Assembly: GCA_028281495.1 (NCBI GenBank)
Contig: JANQJU010000051.1
Span: 186,001 to 250,000, forward strand
Direction of reading: 5' to 3'
Origin: SAR324 cluster bacterium
Lineage (GTDB): Bacteria; SAR324; NAC60-12
DNA: 64,000 nucleotides
Part shown: in pieces, positions 55,174-62,492 of the stretch
Layout: every line of letters begins with the position of its first letter
How positions within the stretch are numbered: position 1 is the first letter of the stretch
Translations under genes and position numbers: made by a program
Notes under the pieces: generated by a model
Seen by the model: only the letters and a program-made list of their open reading frames with translations
Database searches by the model: none
Told to the model about the DNA's origin: nothing

Positions 55174-55836
55174 ATGGATCGAGCAGCGGTTCTGCAAAAA
55201 ACCCAAGAATATGTTCACAATAAGTTAACAAATCAAGGAGCTGGACATGACTGGTGGCACATTTATCGAGTACAGAAATTGGCCTTATATCTGGCAAAAA
55301 AAGAAGGAGCAGATTCATGGATAGTACAGTTAGGAGCCTTACTGCATGACATTGCGGATTGGAAGTTTCACGAGGAGGAAGAGGCAGGTCCTCAAGTTGC
55401 TCGGAGTTGGTTAGAAACTTGGAGTGTCCCGGAGAGCTCTATAGATCACGTTTGTGAAATTGTGCGTGACATTTCTTTCAAGGGAGCTGGTGTGCCCACT
55501 CCAATGGCAACTTTAGAAGGCAAAGTTGTACAAGATGCTGACCGCCTCGATGCGCTTGGAGCGATTGGTATCGCTCGTACTTTTGAATATGGAGGCTACA
55601 AAGGACAACCTACCTACGATCCGCACCTTTCACCGCAATTTCACAAAACTTTTGAGCAGTACAAGACCAAGCGCAGTACCTCCATCAATCACTTTTATGA
55701 GAAGCTGTTGCGGCTAAAAGATTTGATGAATACTCCCTCTGCTCAAGCTATTGCCCAGCAACGCCATACGTTCATGGAACAGTTTTTAGAACAATTTTTT
55801 TTGGAATGGACAGCCTACGACGACGAGGCTCCATAA
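55174..55836 (+). CDS. HD-domain phosphohydrolase (YedJ/YpgQ-like)
   Basis: 220 residues from ATG 55174 (GAGAGA upstream); ATG 55162 is an alternative and the frame opens at 55096. The HD metal set is H (GHDWWHIYRV, about 25-34), HD in GALLHDIADW and D in VVQDADRLDALGA. This pattern and length match the YedJ/YpgQ family, proposed to hydrolyse nucleotide pyrophosphates. Divergent from the metzincin lipoprotein pair and followed 31 bp later by a membrane-protein gene. Confidence 0.88.
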   Translation: MDRAAVLQKTQEYVHNKLTNQGAGHDWWHIYRVQKLALYLAKKEGADSWIVQLGALLHDIADWKFHEEEEAGPQVARSWLETWSVPESSIDHVCEIVRDISFKGAGVPTPMATLEGKVVQDADRLDALGAIGIARTFEYGGYKGQPTYDPHLSPQFHKTFEQYKTKRSTSINHFYEKLLRLKDLMNTPSAQAIAQQRHTFMEQFLEQFFLEWTAYDDEAP

Positions 55837-55867
55837 AAGCGTCCCAAATGTATGAGAAAGGAACACC

Positions 55868-56554
55868 ATGCCTGAAGTCCATTTATCCCATCTTTTTTGC
55901 GGATTGATCGTATTGAGTCGAGGCTTGGACATGTTCAGTACCTGGCTTGTGACTCCTAAGCTGAAACTAGAAGCCAACCCTGCAATGAAAAATCGAAACT
56001 GGACAACCCTCTTTTTAATCAATCTACCCTTACTAGGAATTCCTTATTTGCATCTGGGTTTCTCGGTGACCATAGTAGTGGTGAGTTGCTTGGTTTCTGG
56101 AAATACCTTAAGCAGTGCTGCTTTAACGCGGGGGTTGGGAGAACGTGGTCATTTGGAAAGTATCAAACGAGCAATTCAAGGCAATTCACTTTCCAAAGCA
56201 TTGGCCATGAATACCTTGGGAGCTACCGTAGTTATAGGGACTGGTATTTTGCTGATGCTGTTAGCAAAGAATCCATGGCAGGATCTAACATGGTGGGGGG
56301 CACTCGGTGTGGTCGCTTATGGGCTAACCGCACTAGTTCATCTCAACTTCAGCTTAGTACGATTGTTCCAACGAGTTAAGAAGCCTGCGGTTGATCGTCC
56401 GATAAACCGGAAGAAACCTTCATTGGAAATCATCGAATTGGAATTCACCCCTGCACAATATGACGAAATCGCTTCCAAAGCACGACTATTTGGTCATTCT
56501 GTAGAAGAATTTTGCCGTATGACAGCATTAGAAAGTAAAGCTAGAGTTCGATAA
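55868..56554 (+). CDS. Membrane protein of unknown function
   Basis: 228 residues with four or five hydrophobic segments (about 8-26, 45-62, 64-80, 115-132, 142-160) and a C-terminal charged cytoplasmic tail of ~60 residues containing a helix (LEFTPAQYDEIASKARLFGHSVEEFCRM-type) that looks like a small soluble domain. SRGLDMFSTW near residue 18 resembles an N-terminal motif seen in DUF-type membrane proteins; not identified. AGAAAGGAAC precedes the start. Same strand as the HD hydrolase; convergent with the PLP enzyme. Confidence 0.7.
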   Translation: MPEVHLSHLFCGLIVLSRGLDMFSTWLVTPKLKLEANPAMKNRNWTTLFLINLPLLGIPYLHLGFSVTIVVVSCLVSGNTLSSAALTRGLGERGHLESIKRAIQGNSLSKALAMNTLGATVVIGTGILLMLLAKNPWQDLTWWGALGVVAYGLTALVHLNFSLVRLFQRVKKPAVDRPINRKKPSLEIIELEFTPAQYDEIASKARLFGHSVEEFCRMTALESKARVR

Positions 56555-56580
56555 ATTTTTAAACAATGCTCAGCCGAAAT

Positions 56581-58371
56581 TCATCTAATGCCATTCAGTG
56601 CTTGATCTAAAGCTTCTATTACTGGTCGGATGTTGGTTTCACTTCCGACTGCGATGCGGATGAGATAACGCGGCAATCCCAACTCAGCTAATTGTTCTTC
56701 CGGCTCATGATAATGGGCAAGGAGGGTATACGGGCAAAGTAGTGTTTGATCAGAACCCAAACTAGGAGCTTTGATGATTGGCGATAGATCTGCATCATAA
56801 AACTTTCGCAAACCTTCCAATGTGTTTTCTTTCAGAGTGTAGCTTAGAAGGCTCCCGACACCTTTTAACAGCCGTTGTGCGGTCGCATAAGTTCGGTGGG
56901 TTGGAATGCTATTAAAATACACCTTTTCAACAGCGGGATGCTGCTGAAGGAACTCTGCTACCTGCAAAGCATTCGTATGAAATCGTTCCATCCTGGTCTC
57001 AAAATCCTGTATATGGCCCCACAAAACTGTGCCTTCCAAAGGAGATAGGCCATTGTCCCACTGATGCTGATAGGTTTGAATTCGTTCTGCTGCCGACACA
57101 TCGTTGAGAACAATGAGTCCACCTCCATGATCATTGGCTCCATTGAAAAATTTGGTTGTGCTATGGACAACGTAATCTGCTCCTAGCACCAAAGGGTTGC
57201 AGTTCAAAGGAGTGGCAATAGTGTTATCAACCACGAGAGGAATGTCGTGGGCTTTAGCAACACGGGCAATCTTATCTAAATCTGGAACGCTATTCAGAGG
57301 GTTCGTGATAGTCTCTGTAATAATTAACGCAGTTTCCTCAGATATGACCTGTTCGAGCTGGTCTACTTCTTCCATTGTGAGGAAAACATTCTCAACAGGA
57401 CCAGATCGTTGCTTGCCATAGGTAAGCAGAGCATAAGTATCCGTATACAACAATCCAATCACTACAACTTGAGCTTTGTTCGGCTTGCGTAACATGGAAA
57501 GCAATACGGCAATTGCCTGCATTCCAGAGGCAAAGAGAAATCCATAACGTGCATGTTCTAAGTCACAAAAATATCGAATCAATTTTTCTTCATCAGCCAT
57601 TGAGAAAGCAAACGTTTCACCCAAAAAATAAGCAGCATTGCGGCTAGATAAAATAGGCCCTCGCTGTTTGCGCAATTCCTTCAATTCTGCAATTTGACGG
57701 TCAGCACTACTCAAAACAGCGCCTCCTTGGATTGAACCTGGATCTGTATTGAGAGGAAGCACCCAAAACTTGATCAACTTTTCTGGCCAATGGTCTTGAG
57801 GGAAATGATCGGAGATGACTGTCACCGAAACCCGCAACTTTTTGAGGTTTTCCAAAAATTCCATATGGGTTCCAATAAACTCCAAAGGTTCACGAACAGC
57901 AATCACGAGCAATTCGTCCTTATTTTTGGAAAAAGGCTCTAATACGGCAAGTCGATCTGGAGAGGTGTAGTTCAGGTTGGTTCGTAAACCAGACAGAGAA
58001 TTTTTGATTGAAAAAGGCGAATGCTCATCAAGATCTGAGACGATTTTAACGGTCATTTGGGGTTTGGCTAAAAGAAGATAGTCCAATACCTCCATGACCG
58101 CTGTTTTGAATGAAGCGTATACCAGACAATGGTGGACTTGGTAATGCTGACGTAAGCCTTCCTGAATTTTGACCAAAGCCGGATGGTCAATAAAACGATA
58201 GTACCCATATTCAAATTCACAGTGTCCCTCCTGCCACTCTAAGATATCTTCGAGTTTGTTTAAGGTAGCTGTGACGGTGAAGTTACCACCTACGGAACTA
58301 GTCTCACGTAGCGGAAGTTCATATGAGGATTTGTGTGGTAAAGGAATGGGTAAACGAGATTTGATAGCCAT
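56581..58371 (-). CDS. Cys/Met-metabolism PLP enzyme with degenerate N-terminal half (cystathionine gamma-synthase-like)
   Basis: 596 residues against ~390 for normal family members. Residues ~240-596 are a full cystathionine gamma-synthase/lyase-like fold: RYGFLFASGMQAIAVLL, ITNPLNSVPDLDKIA, PLCVDNT-type PLVVDNT (D382), and the PLP Lys in VVHSTTKFFNG (K407). Residues ~50-222 repeat that layout in decayed form: HHCLVYASFKTAVMEVL, PLEFIGTHMEFLENL, VISDHF, and a lysine-free VLPLNTDPGSIQGGAVL. It thus appears to be a fused pseudo-half plus active half. Downstream of metA and a JAMM peptidase on the same strand, so methionine or cysteine synthesis is likely. Confidence 0.85.
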   Translation of the reverse strand: MAIKSRLPIPLPHKSSYELPLRETSSVGGNFTVTATLNKLEDILEWQEGHCEFEYGYYRFIDHPALVKIQEGLRQHYQVHHCLVYASFKTAVMEVLDYLLLAKPQMTVKIVSDLDEHSPFSIKNSLSGLRTNLNYTSPDRLAVLEPFSKNKDELLVIAVREPLEFIGTHMEFLENLKKLRVSVTVISDHFPQDHWPEKLIKFWVLPLNTDPGSIQGGAVLSSADRQIAELKELRKQRGPILSSRNAAYFLGETFAFSMADEEKLIRYFCDLEHARYGFLFASGMQAIAVLLSMLRKPNKAQVVVIGLLYTDTYALLTYGKQRSGPVENVFLTMEEVDQLEQVISEETALIITETITNPLNSVPDLDKIARVAKAHDIPLVVDNTIATPLNCNPLVLGADYVVHSTTKFFNGANDHGGGLIVLNDVSAAERIQTYQHQWDNGLSPLEGTVLWGHIQDFETRMERFHTNALQVAEFLQQHPAVEKVYFNSIPTHRTYATAQRLLKGVGSLLSYTLKENTLEGLRKFYDADLSPIIKAPSLGSDQTLLCPYTLLAHYHEPEEQLAELGLPRYLIRIAVGSETNIRPVIEALDQALNGIR

Positions 58372-58415
58372 TAAAAGATCCTTAAAAAGCGAGCACTCGA
58401 TAAAATACGATGGAA

Positions 58416-58883
58416 TTATTCAATTCGAGTGACATCGAAGTCTTTTGTATTGGGGTTGTAGGTTGCTAAAATAGCACCATCTTTTTGCTTATTGGTGATC
58501 CCACAAACTAGATACTGAACCCCGGGTTGCCGAGGATCACCATTGTCTAGCAGAGCATCTTTTCGATCCTTTTCTGAAAAATACGCCCCTACATCTGGAT
58601 GAGTGTGATAGATGACTTTGATCTGCTGCTCCTGCTTCTTTAAAGAGCGTTGAAGTTTGTTAAATTCCAAAGGGTCAATCATATAAGCATTACGATTAGT
58701 CCGAGGAAAACGTTCAGGGTCCTTCTCGTGGTATTCATCCATACGATTTTTCATCGGGTGGATCGCTTCAAGATGTCCCTGTTCATCTTTTGAACCACTG
58801 ATCACGCCACAGGCTTCTTCGGGATAAGTTTCAGTACCAAAAGCATAACATTGATCCAAGATTTGACGATCTATAGTGAGCAT
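58416..58883 (-). CDS. JAMM/MPN+ metallopeptidase (Mec/HcyD-like)
   Basis: 155 residues from ATG 58883 (GGAGATGCC upstream). A complete JAMM zinc site: E22/E23 in YPEEACGVISG, H93 and H95 in YHTHPD, then S103 and D106 in YFSEKD. Bacterial members of this group (Mec+, HcyD) remove residues from ThiS-like sulfur carriers so they can deliver sulfide to cysteine or homocysteine. Flanked by a PLP enzyme and metA, which supports that role here. The sulfur-carrier gene itself is not visible in the window. Confidence 0.88.
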   Translation of the reverse strand: MLTIDRQILDQCYAFGTETYPEEACGVISGSKDEQGHLEAIHPMKNRMDEYHEKDPERFPRTNRNAYMIDPLEFNKLQRSLKKQEQQIKVIYHTHPDVGAYFSEKDRKDALLDNGDPRQPGVQYLVCGITNKQKDGAILATYNPNTKDFDVTRIE

Positions 58884-58903
58884 ACGGCATCTCCGAGAGC
58901 TTA

Positions 58904-59095
58904 TCATTTGGATGAGGAAAGAGCTTTGGCTAGCTGTTTGAGAGTGTTACGCTTGCTACGGACATAAAGAAAAAATAAACGAGTTTGCTGTAATGTAAGA
59001 AAACCGATAAGCAGCGTCAATGTGCCTGCTATTGATAAACTGAAATAAGGGTACGTAGCAATCTGTTGATAAATCCACCTATTCAATTCTTGCAT
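58904..59095 (-). CDS. Small single-pass membrane protein
   Basis: 63 residues from ATG 59095. One TM helix (about 20-38, FSLSIAGTLTLLIGFLTL) followed by a basic cytoplasmic tail (YVRSKRNTLKQLAKALS). It sits 10 bp after metA and 20 bp before the JAMM gene on the same strand, so it is probably part of that operon. No family recognised. A clear RBS is lacking, and the reality of the gene is inferred from position, composition and the positive-inside pattern. Confidence 0.5.
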   Translation of the reverse strand: MQELNRWIYQQIATYPYFSLSIAGTLTLLIGFLTLQQTRLFFLYVRSKRNTLKQLAKALSSSK

Positions 59096-59105
59096 TACGA
59101 ACCAG

Positions 59106-60056
59106 CTAGTTTTGAGGACGAAGATATGGGTTCCAGCGAGCTTCTTCTGTATGGGGCTGCTTAGGAGAAGGAACAGAAACACTCATATAACAATACTTCA
59201 ACCAGAGTGTGAAAAACATATTTCGCTGCGAACGCCAAGTGTTGATAGGATTGTTGATATCAAAGTTGGCAGGGGCCGGAACACTGGGATCTTGTGAATC
59301 GCGTTTGGCTTCTTCAGCTAGGCGCTGTGCATTGTATTCGGGATGCCCGACGTTCATAATAAAACGGTGGTCGGGTGTTTCAAACATCACATAACCACAG
59401 TCCGGATGGTAAGCAAGTAGATTGATTTTTCCTTGTTCATGAGCATGCTCTAATTGGGCATCATCGAGTCCTGCGTGTCGGCTTTGGGGGCACCAAAACA
59501 TATCATCTAGTTCCCCTGTAATCGGATTAGAGGTGTCGAGGTTCCTCGCCGGAAAAACTCCAAACAGTTTTTTGTCGTAGTTGAATTTGTCAAGCCCCTC
59601 CAAGTAAGCCAATGCGAACCCCCCCCAACAGATTCCTAAGGTGCTGGGGCAGTTGTGTTTTGCATCTAATAAAATTTCGCTAATTTCATCCCAATAACGG
59701 ACTTCCTCAAATTTAATCCTCTCTACAGGCGCACCGGTAACAATGAGTCCGTCTAGTGGTGCGTCGCTAGTTGCTTCTTCATAAGTTACATATAAGTCTT
59801 GGATATGATTTTTATCCGAGCTGGTATAGTTATGAGATTTCAGCTTAACCCAAACCGGATCCACTTGGATGATCGAAAGGCCCAGTGGGTGAAGAATATT
59901 AAACTCGTAATTTTGGGCAGATGGCATGATGTTAAGGATGCCAATACGCATAGGACGGATATCTTGGCGCAAGGCTTTTTCACGAGGAATGCAATCCACT
60001 CGATTGGCTTGCAATAAAGCTTTTGCATGATAATCATCAGGAAGAATGATAGTCAT
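59106..60056 (-). CDS. metA: Homoserine O-acyltransferase (MetA family)
   Basis: 316 residues from ATG 60056; an upstream in-frame ATG at 60116 is less likely. Acylates homoserine with succinyl- or acetyl-CoA, the entry to methionine synthesis. Landmarks: RPMRIGILNIMP near residue 34, GLIVTGAPVE near 103, catalytic Cys C143 in LGICWGG, and the His/Glu pair in VGHPEYNA near 236-240. MetA members with either acyl donor share these motifs, so the donor is not assigned. First gene of the minus-strand sulfur amino-acid cluster. Confidence 0.9.
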   Translation of the reverse strand: MTIILPDDYHAKALLQANRVDCIPREKALRQDIRPMRIGILNIMPSAQNYEFNILHPLGLSIIQVDPVWVKLKSHNYTSSDKNHIQDLYVTYEEATSDAPLDGLIVTGAPVERIKFEEVRYWDEISEILLDAKHNCPSTLGICWGGFALAYLEGLDKFNYDKKLFGVFPARNLDTSNPITGELDDMFWCPQSRHAGLDDAQLEHAHEQGKINLLAYHPDCGYVMFETPDHRFIMNVGHPEYNAQRLAEEAKRDSQDPSVPAPANFDINNPINTWRSQRNMFFTLWLKYCYMSVSVPSPKQPHTEEARWNPYLRPQN

Positions 60057-60185
60057 AGCATGTTTGTTGAGAAACGAATTGATGCGTTTGGGAAGGAAAT
60101 TTACTTGGGAAATCAAGAATATGCTATTTAGGGATCTATACTGTCAGAGACCTAATTGAGCGGTTTAGCCTCAAACAAGCCAGTA

Positions 60186-60213
60186 AGTATAAAGTGATAC
60201 CAAACTATTACAA
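60186..60213 (-). promoter_or_regulatory. Probable metA promoter
   Basis: On the minus strand, -35 TTGTAA (60208-60213) and -10 TATACT (60186-60191) with a 16-bp spacer. A leader of about 120 nt would precede metA. The -35 overlaps one arm of a perfect palindrome at 60211-60230. Confidence 0.55.
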
Positions 60214-60230
60214 GTTTTATGCAAAACTTG
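60211..60230. promoter_or_regulatory. Perfect palindrome at the metA promoter, candidate operator
   Basis: CAAGTTTT and AAAACTTG arms of 8 bp with a 4-bp centre (60211-60230). It overlaps the metA -35 and lies between metA and the divergent gene at 60319, so a bound regulator could affect both. Confidence 0.5.
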
Positions 60231-60238
60231 GGCGAGAA

Positions 60239-60268
60239 TTGGACATTGCTAGTTTTGTTTGATACAAT
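60239..60268 (+). promoter_or_regulatory. Weak candidate promoter for the gene at 60319
   Basis: TTGGAC (60239-60244), 18-bp spacer, TACAAT (60263-60268). The -10 matches five of six consensus bases, the -35 is poor. Confidence 0.35.
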
Positions 60269-60318
60269 AAAAGATGTTTATTCTTACAAATTTTGATCTT
60301 CTACCTATCTAAAATATT

Positions 60319-61650
60319 ATGGCAGAGTCCTCTCAAAAGTCTCCCTCTAAAAGTCCCGCAAAAAATCCTGGCCCTAGCAAAAGTGGAAATTCCGGTAAAG
60401 GTGCTGCTGTTGGCAAAACGAATAGCAGCAAAGGAGGAAAAGCAGCAGAAAAGCTAGAGTGTCTAGATTTTACATTTGACTCTCGTTCTAAACCCATCAC
60501 CGAGCAAATGCTACAATTGGAAGAGAAACGGCAAAAAAGTTTCTTCAGTAAGAAAACAAAAATGCCTATCTCGGAAATTGAGATGCTTTTAGAGAGAAAA
60601 GCAACTGCAAAAGAGATGAGTAAAGCCCTTACAACGTGTATTGTATTTTATAAAAGAAATGAAAAAGAAGGGGAAAAGTTCCTCGAAGTCTTAGGTCGAG
60701 TTTTGCTGGATCATGCCTCAAAAGAACATCTTGATTTTACCCGCCAGAAATATCTGCTCTATCAAGCCATCGATACATTTTCGACAGCCGTTCAATACAC
60801 GGCAAAACGTGTGAATCTGACGGCAGAAGGAATGATTGTCTCTACCTTCAAAATTTTGTCCCCCATCAATACTTCAACGTTTCATGTCGAAAAAGAAATT
60901 CATAAAACCATAACAGAAATGACTCAGAAGAAGGATCTAAATGATCTGGAATCGCGGGATCGGATCATAAAACTGTATATGCAAGGAAAACGGTATTATG
61001 AAGCTTTGTATCAGTTGGTAGAGTTTGAAAAGATCATGTCCTTAAAAAGCCGTTCGATGTACTTAATGAAACAAGGAGAAATCCAATTTCGAAAGGCCGT
61101 TGTATTCCAACATATGATTGATTTTTATTTGGGGGTTGCCTCTAGCCAGGAGCAAAAACAAATTGTTGGGGATATGGGAAAACTTCGATCTTTTATCCAC
61201 CGGTTCAATTTGGACAATAGCCGGTTCAAGTTAACTCCGATCACCGGAACAGGCCCCCTTGCGATCAACAAAACATTGAGCAGCCTGATTGCAGTGGCCA
61301 ATGTGTACTATGGAGACGCAGCAAGTAATAATCGTTTTGCACATCGGCATAAAGCGTATTTTTCTATGGCACACAATAATGTGATGACAGATAAAATCAA
61401 AGCGGCGATTGCAAATCTTCAGGCCGGTATTGAGGCCGTAGCGAAGTCAAATTTGAAAGCAATTGACAAGGGAAATGCCAAGCTTCAGTTACTTGAATTT
61501 ATAGTCAAAATTTATAATGAACAGGGAGCCCCGCGCAAGGCAGAGGAATATCAAAAACAGCTTCAAGAATTGCGGAGTAATGTGCGAGCTATGGAAAGCA
61601 AAAAGAGGGAGGAAGATGCTAAACGTAAGGAACTACGGGGAGGTAAATAA
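60319..61650 (+). CDS. Uncharacterised cytoplasmic all-helical protein with Ser/Lys/Gly-rich N-terminus
   Basis: 443 residues. The first ~45 are low complexity (Ser, Lys, Gly, Pro) and probably disordered. The remainder is helical by composition, with amphipathic segments such as RYYEALYQLVEFEKIMSLKSR that resemble TPR-type helices. It ends in a Lys/Glu-rich coiled coil (MESKKREEDAKRKE). No catalytic motif. No strong SD before the ATG. Overall plan (basic disordered head, FF/KKK block then IxExLL, long helical body) loosely parallels the protein at 10278, which may be a distant relative. Confidence 0.6.
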   Translation: MAESSQKSPSKSPAKNPGPSKSGNSGKGAAVGKTNSSKGGKAAEKLECLDFTFDSRSKPITEQMLQLEEKRQKSFFSKKTKMPISEIEMLLERKATAKEMSKALTTCIVFYKRNEKEGEKFLEVLGRVLLDHASKEHLDFTRQKYLLYQAIDTFSTAVQYTAKRVNLTAEGMIVSTFKILSPINTSTFHVEKEIHKTITEMTQKKDLNDLESRDRIIKLYMQGKRYYEALYQLVEFEKIMSLKSRSMYLMKQGEIQFRKAVVFQHMIDFYLGVASSQEQKQIVGDMGKLRSFIHRFNLDNSRFKLTPITGTGPLAINKTLSSLIAVANVYYGDAASNNRFAHRHKAYFSMAHNNVMTDKIKAAIANLQAGIEAVAKSNLKAIDKGNAKLQLLEFIVKIYNEQGAPRKAEEYQKQLQELRSNVRAMESKKREEDAKRKELRGGK

Positions 61651-61661
61651 CAAGATTCACA

Positions 61662-62492
61662 TTATCGAATGTAAGGTTGATCCAAAATAAATTGTAAACC
61701 TTGTGTACCTAACGGAACTAGTTCTTGTGAACGGCCTACAATTTCGCCCTCTACTGATTGGAAAGGCTGGTTGTTTTTATCAGTGAGAATCCTTAATGAG
61801 TAGGCACCTTGAAGTTGCTGTCCTGGCATCGCATCAGACGCACCGATGCTAAACTTTTGTGGGGCATGGAAGTGTGGGATAATTTTAATTGCCGCTGGTC
61901 GCCCTTTATTGGGATCAAACAACATGACTATCACCCGGTCCGTTGCTTCAACACTTGATTGCAATTCTGGAGCTACGGAAATAGTGCCTTGAATACTCGA
62001 AGCAGAATTATCTGAAGCTACTTCACCAGAGGCAAGCAACTCACGGGGAAATTGGCGGAAGGGGCGATTAATTATATACTGGTAGGCTTCAGTCCCCAGA
62101 GGAATTGGCTTAGAGAGATCCCCAATCACTTCGCCACGAGCCGGAGCTACAAAGTCTCGGTTTTTGTCTGTAACGACAAGCATACGATAGGAACCTTGTA
62201 GCGTCACTCCTTCAAAGGCATTTTCTTGTCCAACCTGAAAGGTGATTGGAGGAACAAAAGTCCGAATAAGACTGGTTGCTACAAGCTGAAGGGTTTGAGG
62301 TTCGTATAAGAGCACGTAAGCCAAATCAGTCTTGACAATGCCAGCACCAATCCCTGGGGCCAGCTGGATGACACCACTGATGCTAGAAGTGATTTTGTCT
62401 GACTCTCGGTCAAGTTCACGAAAAAGTGCATAACCTGTCAACCCCAGAAAAAACACTAGTCCGATTAAAAAAATAGCAACATTTTTTTTCAT
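61662..62492 (-). CDS. Membrane-anchored protein with two CcmI-C-like repeats
   Basis: 276 residues. An N-terminal TM helix (about 5-24) anchors two related domains (about 38-145 and 160-276). Each starts S(S)I(S/Q)GxIxxAPxxxxxV, has a central RVIVMLFDP-type strand, PP/PxxFxxG, then GAYSLRILTDKNxxFxxxxGEVIG and ends PLGTxxxQ(Y/F)I. This pattern resembles the C-terminal domain of cytochrome c biogenesis protein CcmI/CycH, here duplicated and without TPRs. The start overlaps the gltD stop by 4 bp, implying coupled translation. No other ccm gene is visible. The relation is inference. Confidence 0.65.
   Translation of the reverse strand: MKKNVAIFLIGLVFFLGLTGYALFRELDRESDKITSSISGVIQLAPGIGAGIVKTDLAYVLLYEPQTLQLVATSLIRTFVPPITFQVGQENAFEGVTLQGSYRMLVVTDKNRDFVAPARGEVIGDLSKPIPLGTEAYQYIINRPFRQFPRELLASGEVASDNSASSIQGTISVAPELQSSVEATDRVIVMLFDPNKGRPAAIKIIPHFHAPQKFSIGASDAMPGQQLQGAYSLRILTDKNNQPFQSVEGEIVGRSQELVPLGTQGLQFILDQPYIR

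Noticed and set aside
60057..60178. Possible SAM riboswitch in the metA leader
   Set aside because: The SAM-I, SAM-II and SAM-V consensus elements I could recall were not present; only a GGCTAAAC fragment is reminiscent.
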